From NCBI GenBank assembly GCA_037389465.1, contig JAZARR010000213.1, positions 3,640,501 through 3,704,500 of the forward strand: DNA of 64,000 nt, written 5' to 3'. The notes below the pieces were generated by a model. The model was not told the origin of the DNA, searched no databases, and saw only the letters and a program-made list of their open reading frames with translations. Origin of the DNA: Baylisascaris procyonis (lineage: Eukaryota > Nematoda > Chromadorea > Rhabditida > Ascarididae). The position numbers and the translations under genes were made by a program. Within the stretch, counting starts at the first letter, position 1. The number at the start of each line of letters is the position of its first letter. Of this stretch, positions 1 through 11,440 are shown piece by piece.

Positions 1-782
1 ATAATTAAACGACATACCATCTCATAGTCGTTATCGTCAAAATAGAAAGCGTTTATAGAAGGCAGTAATGCAAATGAGCAATAAATTAGAATGATGAGGT
101 TCAGAGATAATATTCGCAAACCACACATTATTCAGGTGCTGATGATGCGTAATAACGCCACAAAATGCGCACCCATATATGGGTATACATCCGTTTCGGG
201 ATGTTTAATGCTTAACGTTCGTGCACGAATCCCGATGTGTGTATGTAGGAGGTCGTCTTTATCAACTGAAGCGACGATTGAGGGTGTGGTCTTCGAAGCG
301 TTGCGGTTGTTGTCGTTTCCGTTTTTCGTCGCTTTCTATGCAGTTCGTCGCTCCTCTGTTCGTTCAACTCAAATTACCATCAAAAAGAACGTCGCATTTT
401 TCGATCACAGTAGTTCTCAATAAAATACGATAGGTTTATTGCGTAAAATTTATTGTTCTCTTTGTGAATATATACTGTATTCTCGTCAAGCTACCAGATG
501 GCTGTCATTTGTAAATGACAGTTATACTACTCATCAGAAATTGATGTTCTCTAATAATAAATTGATGACTCTTTCAAAGGTTAGATACAATGAATCGATA
601 AGTCATTAAATAGAAAAAATATGAGAACTCAAAAAGCGTTGCTCACTGACTTTGCATCGTCAAAGAAGAGATTTCATAAGACACAAAAAAAAATTCAAAT
701 TTATGACGTAGTACTCACAGATTTCGCTTATCCGTGCTACGATTCGTCGTTGACGCCACTAAGAGCCTTGATAGATTCTTAC

Positions 783-1001
783 CATTCAGGAGGCTTGAAA
801 AAGCTCCGCCGTTCAGAAGGTTGGGAACAACTTTACCATTGAGAAAATTTGAAAAAAAACTGCATAAATCAGGAAATTGGAACACAATTGCAACGTTCAG
901 AAAGTTAGGGAAAAACTCTATTATTCAGGTGAGTGGAAAAAATTCGACTATTCAAAGAGTAGAGAGAAATTGCATCATTCAAAAAGTTCGAAAAAAATTG
1001 T
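783..1001. repeat. Degenerate 27-bp tandem repeat, about 8 units
   Basis: Units begin (C/T)ATTCAG or CGTTCAG, followed by (A/G)AGxTT and a run of A before the next unit. Because 27 is divisible by three, the plus strand reads as repeated 9-residue blocks such as FRRLEKAPP, FRRLGTTLP, FRKLGKNS and IQRVERNC in one frame. Confidence 0.6.
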
Positions 1002-1250
1002 AATGTATAGCAAATTAGAAGAAAATTGTGCCGTTGAGCACATCGAGACGATTCGTGTGAATGAGGAATTTGAAAGAAAATGGTATGCACCAGGAAGCAG
1101 TAAACATGGTCACGGTACTTCTATTTGCCTTATACTGTACTTTCGAGTTGTATTACAAATATCAATAGTTAAATAAATATGCAAAAGTAAACGACATTTG
1201 CGGAGAGAACGATGACCTTTTAAGAAACTTTCTTTGGTGGATTCTTTCTT

Positions 1251-1253
<3 letters not shown>

Positions 1254-1314
<61 letters not shown>
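1254..1314. repeat. (AT)n microsatellite
   Basis: Uninterrupted alternating A/T of about 60 bases. It is one of five long tracts of this kind in the window. Confidence 0.95.
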
Positions 1315-1316
<2 letters not shown>

Positions 1317-3670
1317 AATAAATCTGCGTGAGCAAGACCATAATCACAACGAAAATACGAAAATGCGGAAGATATAGATTTTTTAGATCTAACTTTCACT
1401 AGTAGAAATGCTTTTTTTTTAATTTCCAAAGTTCCGTTGAAAATTTCGTTCGGAAAATTTCATGATGTAGAAAAAAAATCATCATATAATCATAGAACTT
1501 TTACAAAAAATTGTTTCTAGCCACTTCTCAATTAGTTCCAAAATATATGTAGGCCATAATAGCACATAATGGAATTCTTTTCAAAAATTTTTTTTCGAAT
1601 TTTTATGAATTCTATTATTAGCATTTCTTTGCCAAAAGAGGAATAAGTTTGCCATGAATCTATTTGTTTGCCTCCTATTGAAAGATCGCATAAATTGCTC
1701 ATTTTTACTCTTAGAGACTTTCGAATTTTACATTTCCTTCTTAGAATTGAAAAGAAATAGAAAAATGATGAACGAACATAGAAAATTTGCAGAAAATTTT
1801 TGATAAAAAATTTACGACTCATTTTTATGTTTTACTTATTATTGAAAAAAAGATCATTCCATCAAAACAGGATATTTCGTAAAATTTTCGAAGGGAATAG
1901 ATAAAACTCAGAAAAGAAAACGAGCTCCGCTCCAGATAGCTCCAAAAATCAAATTAGCACAACGTTTGAAGTACTCCCTCTCTACATGAATCTTCTGTTG
2001 CTGAATTTTTGATTGCCTAAAAAATTTCAGTTTTTTTTCCATCGAAACAACTGTTTTGTGAAATTATATTTATATTTCTGTAGGTCCTTTTATGGATTGT
2101 ATATTCCCATTTAAAAATACGCTCGTGAAAGCATTATGCTTACGATTGTTAATTGCATTTGCATATGCAATCTGTGTACGCATCCACAATTATTTTACTT
2201 ACGTATGCATCGAAGGAACATATGTGAGTACGAAACGCATAAATAAAAACAAAATTCCCTCCGTTTTCCTCTTGCCTCTATTTCTTACTCTCCCTTCGCC
2301 CCCATCTTAAGATCATTCATACGATAAAATCATTGCCGAACTTTTAGGCTTCAGCCCATAAAAAAGTAAACTTAAATTACATGAAGCATTGACGTGTAAA
2401 GTAAACGAGATTAGCATTCATCAAATATTCGCATACTAACCAATGCAAATAGCTTAGCGTTAAGCTGCTTTGGTCTGACTTAGCCAAATGTTGACATTTT
2501 TATGCGAATTTACCGATCAAAGCTTCAAGCTATTTTGCCACCAGCAAAGTGCTACTTCTGAAAGTATTATCCCCCTCTCCACACATTAAATAGCAATTTC
2601 TAGATATCTTTTCTTATAATATTACGCTTCATTCAAATTTTTGAAGAGGAAAATAGCTGTTCTATTAGGAATATGAAAAAGATTTCAAGTCGGAAATAAT
2701 CTCAGCAAGTAAAAGTTTTTAATCTCACTCAGATCGCTTAAAGCAGAGCTCATACGGAAAACCTAGGAAGGAATAAGGGCAGGAGTTTCGGTGTTCGAGC
2801 ATCAGCAGATGCGCAGGAGTTGGAGCGGCGTGCTGTGGTCGTCAGTATCGCCGAGATGCACTGTGGATAGGACCGAGGCCATGTTGGGCAAGTCATCGTG
2901 CTCTTCCGATCTTCATATTTGTCTGCGGTTTTATGTCAAATTTGTTTTAAGCATTGAATAAAACCTTAATCCCCTTTATTGTGCTAGGTTCGCAGAGTAC
3001 GTGCTAAAGCTCGGGAGGAATCCTCACGCCCTTACAAATATTTGTTAGCTTTATTAGTCGAATATATTTCATTTGCAGTTTTGAATTTGGCACTTTGATT
3101 AAATTAATCAAAATTTAATAAATTTTCAAAATAGTTGGTGGCATTGAGCGTAAACCAAAATGTCATAGGCGTTCATCGACGAAAAATAAACTACCGAGGT
3201 GGTGCATATTTTATAACGCATTAAACACTTTCATAACGATGAGATAAAAGATAAATTTGTAAGTATTAAAAAGAGCAAACGTTTCGAATAGTTTGTATTT
3301 TAAAACCAAGTTGTAAAATAAAATAAGAACACAATAAAAACACTCGGTATATTTTAGTGGAATATATGAAAGAAATAAGATGGTGGCAATTAAATTTACT
3401 TAGACGAATACGTTGAAATAAACATCAACCCATCATTGGAAGGCAAGCGCGCATCACTGAAATGCCGCTCTCAGTTATGTGTAAATTGCAGACGCCTCAT
3501 TCGAATATATGCAATCCTCCAAGTATGCTTGGGGCTATATGTTGGTTAGATGTTGATTCGCGCTTTTTTGATAACAGGCAAAAAATGTCGACTTAAATGC
3601 CTAATCGATCATTCAAATCAATGATCTAATTGTTATAATACCGTTTCGCATTTTATAGTATATCTATGTA

Positions 3671-3690
3671 CATATATATATATATATATA
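3671..3690. repeat. Short (AT)n tract
   Basis: About ten AT dinucleotides in intergenic DNA. Confidence 0.9.
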
Positions 3691-4680
3691 GTTATTTTTT
3701 CATTCATTCACATTTATTCTAACATAACCGCATTCACAATTATATTTCTATGCATACGTTTTTTTTTTACTTATCGATTCATACTTTTGGATATATATGA
3801 CATAGACCAATACTTATGGATATATGACATGGCACATGATCTATGCAATTCACGCCTGTCCGCCCTCATGGGCGCAACAAAGAATGTTTTGTGCAGTAAG
3901 CAGCACAAATGAACACGCACTGTGCAATTCAACTATTATATTCTTTTCTATGTATTTTTATTTTTTCTATGTTTTCTCTCAATGGAAGTTTCCACAATTG
4001 TTTGAAAAAATATAAATGCCTCAGTTTTTTAAAGTTAATAATAAATAAGTCTCGAAAATACATTAATTCTCAAAAAAATATTCATAGTAGCTCACATCGC
4101 ATCGTTGCGAATCATTTCTTCAAGTTTTATTCAGCTTTCATTCGATATGCAAATATCTGATCTGACAATAGCTCTTTCCAATCAACATTCCGACTTATCC
4201 TATTCATGCAATGCATCAAACCCAAACATCCTTAATTTATCAACATTTTTTTGCCGCGTGCTATGGAAAATGGCAGAACAGTTCTTGCGTTTCCAATAAA
4301 ATTAACAACACATTTCAGCCGACATTACAACACAATATTTTTAGAATTCCCATTTGTTTAATTTCCAAATAGTTTTCGCGAAAATCGAATTTCCTGCTAA
4401 ACATATTTAATTCACAAAAATTGCGCTATTACTTAATAAACGTCAAACATTTATTCTCTCAAATTCACCTCGTTGATGTCAATAACAATATTTTCCGCAC
4501 TACGTAGCAACTCGTTGAACGATGAAATAAATTATATTTTCATATGTCATCTTTAGAGTCAATCCACTCACCTCAAACATAACGTAACAAACAGGGAAAT
4601 CTTCGCAATGAAGCGCCACCAGCACACATTTATTCTACTCCATGATATATGCGAATGTATTATTTCAGAACGGAATTTTG

Positions 4681-4759
4681 TCCACATAGATGTCTGAATG
4701 TCCGCATAGACGTCTGAATGTCTGTATAGATGTTTGAATGTCTGCATAGATTTGTGCAC
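4681..4759. repeat. 20-bp tandem repeat, four units
   Basis: Four copies of a unit close to TCCGCATAGACGTCTGAATG, diverging at a few positions; the fourth copy is broken near its end. Confidence 0.85.
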
Positions 4760-5299
4760 AAAAACCGGAATATTTCATCGAAAAACACTTTATTTACACA
4801 TCAAGAGGTACAGAACGCCAAAAAAAACGTATGATGCGTCAAATATCTTCACAGGATGAAACGGTAGATTGAAAGCATCTCGTATACTTTAAATGAGATT
4901 TTAAGATACCATCCATCAAATAAAACATTCGGAAATTTCAATTGCAACGTCATATTCGAATACGACACAATAACTTCGATAACAGCCTCTGATGAGCAAT
5001 GAAAATCATCAAAAATGCCTATCAACCACTATTTTTTCGCGAAGAGGTAACGATGGAGGGTATCAAAGAGGAAGGGAGGTGAAGGGAGACGGAAGGGGAG
5101 ATGAGGAGACGGAAATGGGGAGTTTTTGCAATCAAAAACCGCATAAAAAATGAGCAAACGTCACTGTCAGCCAGCCATACAATTATACATCGAGATCATA
5201 AAATCATACAACACTTATAATTCTACAACTTCAATTCGAATAAAAAACTTATAGCATTCGATATACAATATCATCAGAGAATCCTCTCTCCTCCATTGA

Positions 5300-8200
5300 T
5301 TAGGCGTTCTTAATAATGAGATCTTCCAATGTTAGAGCAACATCGTCCTTGAACGGCACTTCGTCTGCAAATAATAAACAAGAAACAATACGATCCAAAA
5401 TCCAGTAAAGTGAATTCACCTATCGGATGAAGAAATCGAACACGCAAATCGAACAGTTTATTATGAATAACACCGAAAATACTCATCTTAAACAGCTATC
5501 ATAATTCGTCACTTCGATTAATTATTATATTTGTTTAATGCCGGCAATACTATCAACACAGGCAAAAATTTCAATTTTCTACTGTCACTGATGAAGAAAG
5601 ATCTGATTGCAATTCCCTATTGCTCGAATATTTCAATAGAAATTCCATAATTCTATATTCCATTGAACAATTAAATAAACGAGAAAACACTTACCACTAG
5701 CCATCCAGTCGAGTTCTTCCTTTGTGAAAAGTCCACTAAAAAGTAAATAACAAAAATTGCGATCATGATGAAGGCTATGCATCACCTCACTCATATCCAC
5801 TAATTCATCGGAATTATTGAAGAGATCTTCAAATGTATCTGCAAATAAATTTCATTTAAGTTAATTACTATAAGTATATGGCTATAATTTCGATCACATT
5901 TATTAATATACCATAATACCTTGAACACAGAAGAGTCATATCCGTTCCCCCAGTTATAATTTGAAATATTTTCAACTTTTTAGGTGTCGGAAGAAGAAAA
6001 GCACCTTCTATTGGAAGCGATTAGGCATCATTAATGAAAATATCCGTTTTCTTAAATCAATTCAATGAGGCTCAATAAAGTGTGAGACGAAAACCAAAAT
6101 TCCAACGTACTACCTACATCTGGTTTGATGCTGAATGCATCGTTGCCTCCGAACCACATCTTCGGTTCAAATAAAAAAAAACATCAGTTGAAGCAATTAT
6201 TGTATATTATTGCATCAACCCTCACCTTATAGGAACCGCTGCATAACCCTCTTAAGGAGTAGAAAGGATATCAGAAAGTCCTGATGCTATTCCCACAAAA
6301 AAGTTCTCTTTTTTTGGCTTCTGTTACGCATTCTCATAAAGGTGGATGCTCTCATCTTAAAAGAATGCTTATGAATTGCCCATCAAAATTTATAAACCAA
6401 GACGTTCAATGTTGACTACTATCGCAGAATTTCTGCTCATATGAAGCCAAGATATTTCTATGATGGTAAGAATGCCACCACCACGAGACTACAATACTAT
6501 CAAATGCAAAAAATGTTTCCGTCGATGATTCCCTCAACACTGGCTCGAAGTAGCCGATACGTTGAAATTCAACAGCGCTTTCAACGTATAAAGTTTAACA
6601 CCATACTTGCGAGCAAATAAATATTAAAGTTCTTTGTAAAAAAAAACACAAAAGTTACCATAAATATTCGTATTAAGATTCCGCTACTCATATTCATCTC
6701 TTCCCAACGCAATCCGATTGCTTAATTTTTAAGCTCTCACTATCATGTAATTGATGGAAACAAAAAGAGTTACAGATTCTGAGAATGCCTAGAGTATTTA
6801 TAGATTATGAGAATGGATAAGCTGTGATGAACGACCACGCTGCGACTCAATTCGTGTACATCGATCTCAGTGTGATATCTATTCTTCCCTGCCCTATCAT
6901 ATTGCGCCTTTCTCCGGTTGCCTGGTTGCGTGTTTCAAACCCATTTGCTGTTATGTGCGTTGACTCGGATATTTTGATGGTTTTCCATGTTGTTCAGTGC
7001 AGTCAACCAGTTCAGTCAGCAGGTTCAGTAAACTCCAATTCTCAACTCGTGTTGTCCTATCTACGCGGCAGCGACATAACAAGTGCAAACCTGGTAACGG
7101 AGTGAAGCTGAATGACTCCGCCGGAGCATCCGGATCAATACTTCTGAATTGCCGCTCACATTCATCGATTTCCGTCATATCACCGCCTTCCTAAAAATGC
7201 CCCAATCTGAGAGCAGATATGAATATCATTCCTGTGCACATAGGACAGGCGTGAGAAGAAGGGGAGGGACAAGCTCAAGGTGGAGGAATACCTCGTAAGT
7301 GAACGACACCTACAACAGTCATAAATTAGAGTTGTTCAACACAAATACGAGGACAGAAAATGTGCTTCTTCCCTTTTTTCCTTCCCCCCTCCTCCCCCCC
7401 CACACACCTTAAACCTGCAACGATCGTACCTTATTTCACAGGTTCGTATATAAGAAGCGATCACCAGTAACCTTTTTTAATATCGGATGTATTCTATTCA
7501 ACGAACAAAAAACTAGACCACTTCGAATATTCCAGAGCTAACCTCAAGTGGATGTTTCTCGGTAACAACCTCTAATGGCTTCAAAGGACGTTTATTTTCA
7601 GGGATGAAACTTTTCTTCATCGCTGACTTCAGTGGGGTGGCAAAAACGTTCTTCTTGTCACCAAGTGCACGACGAGGAGTACATAACTCGAGATCATCCA
7701 TTGATTTCTTTCCTGTAATGGCAGCACTTTTAAAATTTGCGTCAACAATATCATCGGCTGGATTTGGCTCCCAATTCGGTCGTAATTACGGATGGGATCA
7801 AAGATCCGACCAGGATCGAGCATAACCGATCTAAACTGATCGGGCTTTATATTATAGCATTAAAGAACAAACGTTAAACGTAGTCTCGACTCCGGTGGTA
7901 ATAAGCACTGAAGCTGGATGTAATACAGATCTCATCCATCAGTACAAATACAAAACGCATAAAACCAATTGATCCAATAACTACTATCTATTAAATCGAT
8001 ATATGCAAAAATCTTACAACGATCGAAGCCTTTAAAATATAGTCCATATCATTTTCTTGCGTTAGAAAAATACATACCTATCTGTGTAAATGACAGAGAC
8101 GTTCAGATGAAGTAATGAGATTTCTGAGGTCGAAATAATATATGTCAGATGAAGTAAAGTAAATAATGAAGTAATGAAGTAGTGGGTTAGAATTTCCCAC

Positions 8201-8405
8201 TCGAACGCATGTTATTTCGGATTAGTACCAGAAAAAAAGGAGTGATTTTTCAGTGAGGTCTTCGTGAAATATCATAAATCATTTTCACTATTTAGGAGTA
8301 TTTCATAAAATAATTGAATTGATAAAATATTCGGCTAATACCTGCCATAGAAGCTTCATTGAGTAGTCGATTGGATTCTTGATTTGATGCAATTGTATGT
8401 GACAT
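5300..8405 (-). CDS. Securin-like destruction-box protein (paralogue A)
   Basis: Five exons: 8342-8405, 7543-7712, 7091-7190, 5695-5838, 5300-5364; all phases agree and give 180 residues. The start is MSHTIAS at 8405, 8 bases after an acceptor ending CGCTCAG, fitting trans-splicing. Residues 35-43 read RRALGDKKN, a perfect RxxLxxxxN destruction box, almost the cyclin B/securin form. It is followed by a basic stretch with two TP sites (T33, T47). The C-terminal half is acidic (IDPDAPAESFSF, TFEDLF, KEELDW, DEVPFKDD). A basic, APC/C-degradable N-terminus and acidic C-terminus, with no cyclin box or kinase, is the layout of securins, which bind and hold separase. Securins diverge fast, so identity is inferred. 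Exon 4 reads straight through an apparent 50-55-base intron, and only the unspliced form keeps frame. A paralogue lies just upstream on the same strand. Existence of the gene is likely; the function is moderate. Confidence 0.66.
6822..7082 (-). mobile_element. Dispersed 265-bp element R3, copy 1
   Basis: This is a full-length copy, on the minus strand, of a family that also occurs at 14780-14895, 29574-29812, 47106-47370 and 48533-48711. It begins TGTTATGTCGCTGC and ends with GTTCATCACA. The middle has GGGTTTGAAACACGC, loosely like a polymerase III B box, and GCGCAATATAATAGGGCAG. It is non-coding and non-autonomous (MITE or SINE class undecided). It sits 8 bases past the donor of exon 3 of the securin-like gene. 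Confidence 0.75.
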
Positions 8406-8413
8406 TTTCGATT

Positions 8414-8428
8414 CTGAGCGAAAAAAAA
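8414..8428 (-). promoter_or_regulatory. Probable SL trans-splice acceptor of the securin-like gene
   Basis: A T-rich tract followed by CGCTCAG on the minus strand, ending 8 bases before the ATG at 8405, with no convincing donor upstream in the same gene. This matches the spacing seen at the other genes of the window. Confidence 0.55.
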
Positions 8429-9138
8429 ACGTTTCTGAAATTTTACCATTAATAACTTTTAGTAAATAATCGATAATTTAATGAAGCGAACGCATAATTC
8501 TATCACTGATAAAAACTAAGGAATTTTATCACTGATAAACGATCGATAATTATGAAACAAGATGAAAGGAAAGGTTCATTGTTTAACGATTGGGATCTTT
8601 GAATTTCGCTGGAAACTTGATTTCTTTCTTAAATAAAACTCTTTTATCTCTAAATTTTATCAGCACATCACAATATCACTGAATTAACTTCCTGTTTCGG
8701 TCTTTCCGATGTCATACAATATTCGATAGCGATATTAAACAACAAGCGCTTAAAATTTTAAGCAATAATGTCGTCAACATGGATAAAAGAAAAATATTCA
8801 AGCCGAACAAATCATAAATCAATATCATTTAATTAAAATGGAATGAAATTTCTTTTTTTTGGTGAAAAGGTGAAATTTATAGAGATGAGCATTGAATGCA
8901 TCGGAAATTTGTAAAAAAAAAAGACCTATCAACAAAACGGTGACCTTTTCCATAAAAGTTGAATCCATGACAAAAATTTAGATATCATAGAAGTTCACAA
9001 ATTTGTTTAAATGATAGATATTACCGTTATCTATAAATAAAACGGAAAATGAAAGATGGAAATAACGATCGCGACCAGGCGACGGGAGATGCTAGATGCG
9101 TCCCCAATTGTCAAGCAACTCGGCATTTCGAATGCGAA

Positions 9139-11371
9139 CTATAAACGAATGGTGACCATATACGTACGCAACAAAACGGCATCTCCGCCGCCAACCTTAT
9201 TATTGACCGTATTGAAAACATACCGTACCTCATCATCACCCAAACGCCGAAAATCTGTTTATTTGTTTACTGAATACCAATAATAACACCGTTGCTTCGC
9301 AGACGCATGGTTTTGTTGATTTGATTCCCCAAGTTTGAGCTTGATGGACTATGATTATGGCTCAAAGAGCCGAAACGCCAGCATAAATTATTATCCCATC
9401 TCTACTCGACGCATTACATGGTCATCACCAAAAAACTGTTATACTATTTATTTACTTTTATTTATCCGAATCAACAAAGCATTCACTACGAATAAATTTT
9501 CAATATAGATTTCTTCAATTTCAATCAAACACCTCAAATGGTGAGTTACGAATCGAAATTCCGGCATTAATGAACATTAGTGCCAATATCACTCAATGTC
9601 AGTAATTTTGATATTTCTGCATCAATGAATGCTATTGTGAACAAAGAAAAAATTATAAGAACATAACCATTGGTTAAAAGACCGATCAACTGTAGCATTT
9701 CAACAAAATTTTGCAACCGGTTTATTTCCATAATGTTATAAGATAGAGAAACATGAAAAAAAATCAGAGAGAAAGGAAATCCATATTAACTAATTGCATA
9801 AAATTTCGAATAAAAATTTATATTTTTAATGAAGGCTAATTGATATCTATAAATCAACAAAATTGCTCTATGAAAGTCAATGATCTCCAAATTGACAATT
9901 CGTATAAAAACTTTAAGAAATGAAATTTATCTTTTAATATGAGTTATGAGATTCATTTCCTACTATAAAAGGTCAATTTAAAAAATGCTTAACCTACTTG
10001 CCCTCGAATATTTCTAAATAAATATTCGCATCCGCAAATTTAGAACACATATTTGAAAACAAAAATAATATGTATTTGAATACTACGACGCAAAGCTTAC
10101 ATTTAAAAATAACGCTATTGCATATTAAATGAGTAGCCATTGGTCACTCTTTCATATCGAATACTTAGCCATTAGTATCCATTCGTATGGAATCCTCAAC
10201 CAGTGGTCACTCATCAGTCGAATAGGCAAAATGGGTAACAGAAAGTGAAAAAACCTCTTGGATAATCGAAACAATAACGATTACAAAATAGATGAAAAAT
10301 AAAAGATGGAATTACAACAACACAAAGATATAAACGCTGCACAACGATTGCAATCATTCACAATGAGTTTCGAATAAACGATTAAATCAATGAAAACTGT
10401 AAAGCGCATCATCTGATTAAAACAGAATGAATGAAAGTTTTCTAAACGATAAAAGAGAATAATCAAACGTTGTAAACGAATAAATCGAGGTATCATTCAA
10501 CATTTTCAAAACAATTGCATTCGTTTCATTGATAAGCACCATAGCACAAAACAATACATGTTTATATCAAAATATTTACAATGCCGCTAATTGAATACAA
10601 CATAGAAACATAACGGAGAGTGCAAAATTGATGACCGATTTGAACAAAAATTTGGCAATCGAATTCAGTTTGGATGGTTTATTTTTTGCACTTTGCAATT
10701 TATTTATTTATCTATTTATTAAATTTGATATCTGCAACGTATAATTTGCAATCGATAAACAATATATTAAATTTTGCATTTCAGAATTGATTGATGAAAA
10801 TTTATAAATTGAATAAGCCAATTAAAGAATTCGATTTCCAATGATGACAATCTTACCATATGAAGAACTAATGCCAACGGCAAAAGTCCTGACAAAATCG
10901 ACTCCCTTCTCCGCTTCAAGTAATTCAACCTAATTCGTGTCGATTTATTGTTTCTAGGCATAATAGCCTCAAAAGCCGACATCCTCATTCCCCACCCCCT
11001 TCCCTCTCTCTTCTCTAAAACTCTAGAAGCCGTGATAGTGACTTTATTTGAGCCTAAACTTATAAATTCATTTCTTTCGAATAAAATTACAGGACATTCC
11101 CATTTAGCGGCATCTGTTTCAAATAGCTAATGTAATAACATAATGAATTCGAAATTTGCACAGTTTCAAAGACAGAGATGACAAAACAACTACTGAGATA
11201 TCAAAACAATATGCTTAGCAGAAACTTGTTGAGTGGAAAAAAACATCAGATCGTTTGATTCAAGCAATTTTGGCAATAAAAGTGGTACATCAGAGGTTCA
11301 CATCTTCACTTATTGTTGGTTGGCGTTTCGAACACATCGTCTTCAAGCAGCTCTTCTGGAAAATGCATCCG

Positions 11372-11440
<69 letters not shown>

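Larger units (their letters stand above)
1..5299. other. Intergenic region without a supported gene
   Basis: Several open frames occur but none has codon-like composition together with splice signals. The region holds a degenerate 27-bp tandem repeat (783-1001), (AT)n tracts (1254-1314, 3671-3690), a GC-richer island at about 2755-3030 with an adapter-like 15-mer, and a 20-bp tandem repeat (4681-4759). A purine-rich tract of GGA/GAAG type lies at 5055-5120, just downstream of the 3' end of the securin-like gene. Similar tracts recur in other gene-poor spots of the window. Confidence 0.5.

Noticed and set aside
5695..5838. A 50-55-base intron inside exon 4 of the securin-like gene
   Set aside because: Plausible GT and AG exist, but removing it breaks the frame; reading through keeps the frame into the last exon.
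9056..9283. Plus-strand protein MEITIATRRREMLDASP...
   Set aside because: The opposite strand has a better case, with acceptor, stop and consistent phase with another exon; the plus frame is probably its shadow.
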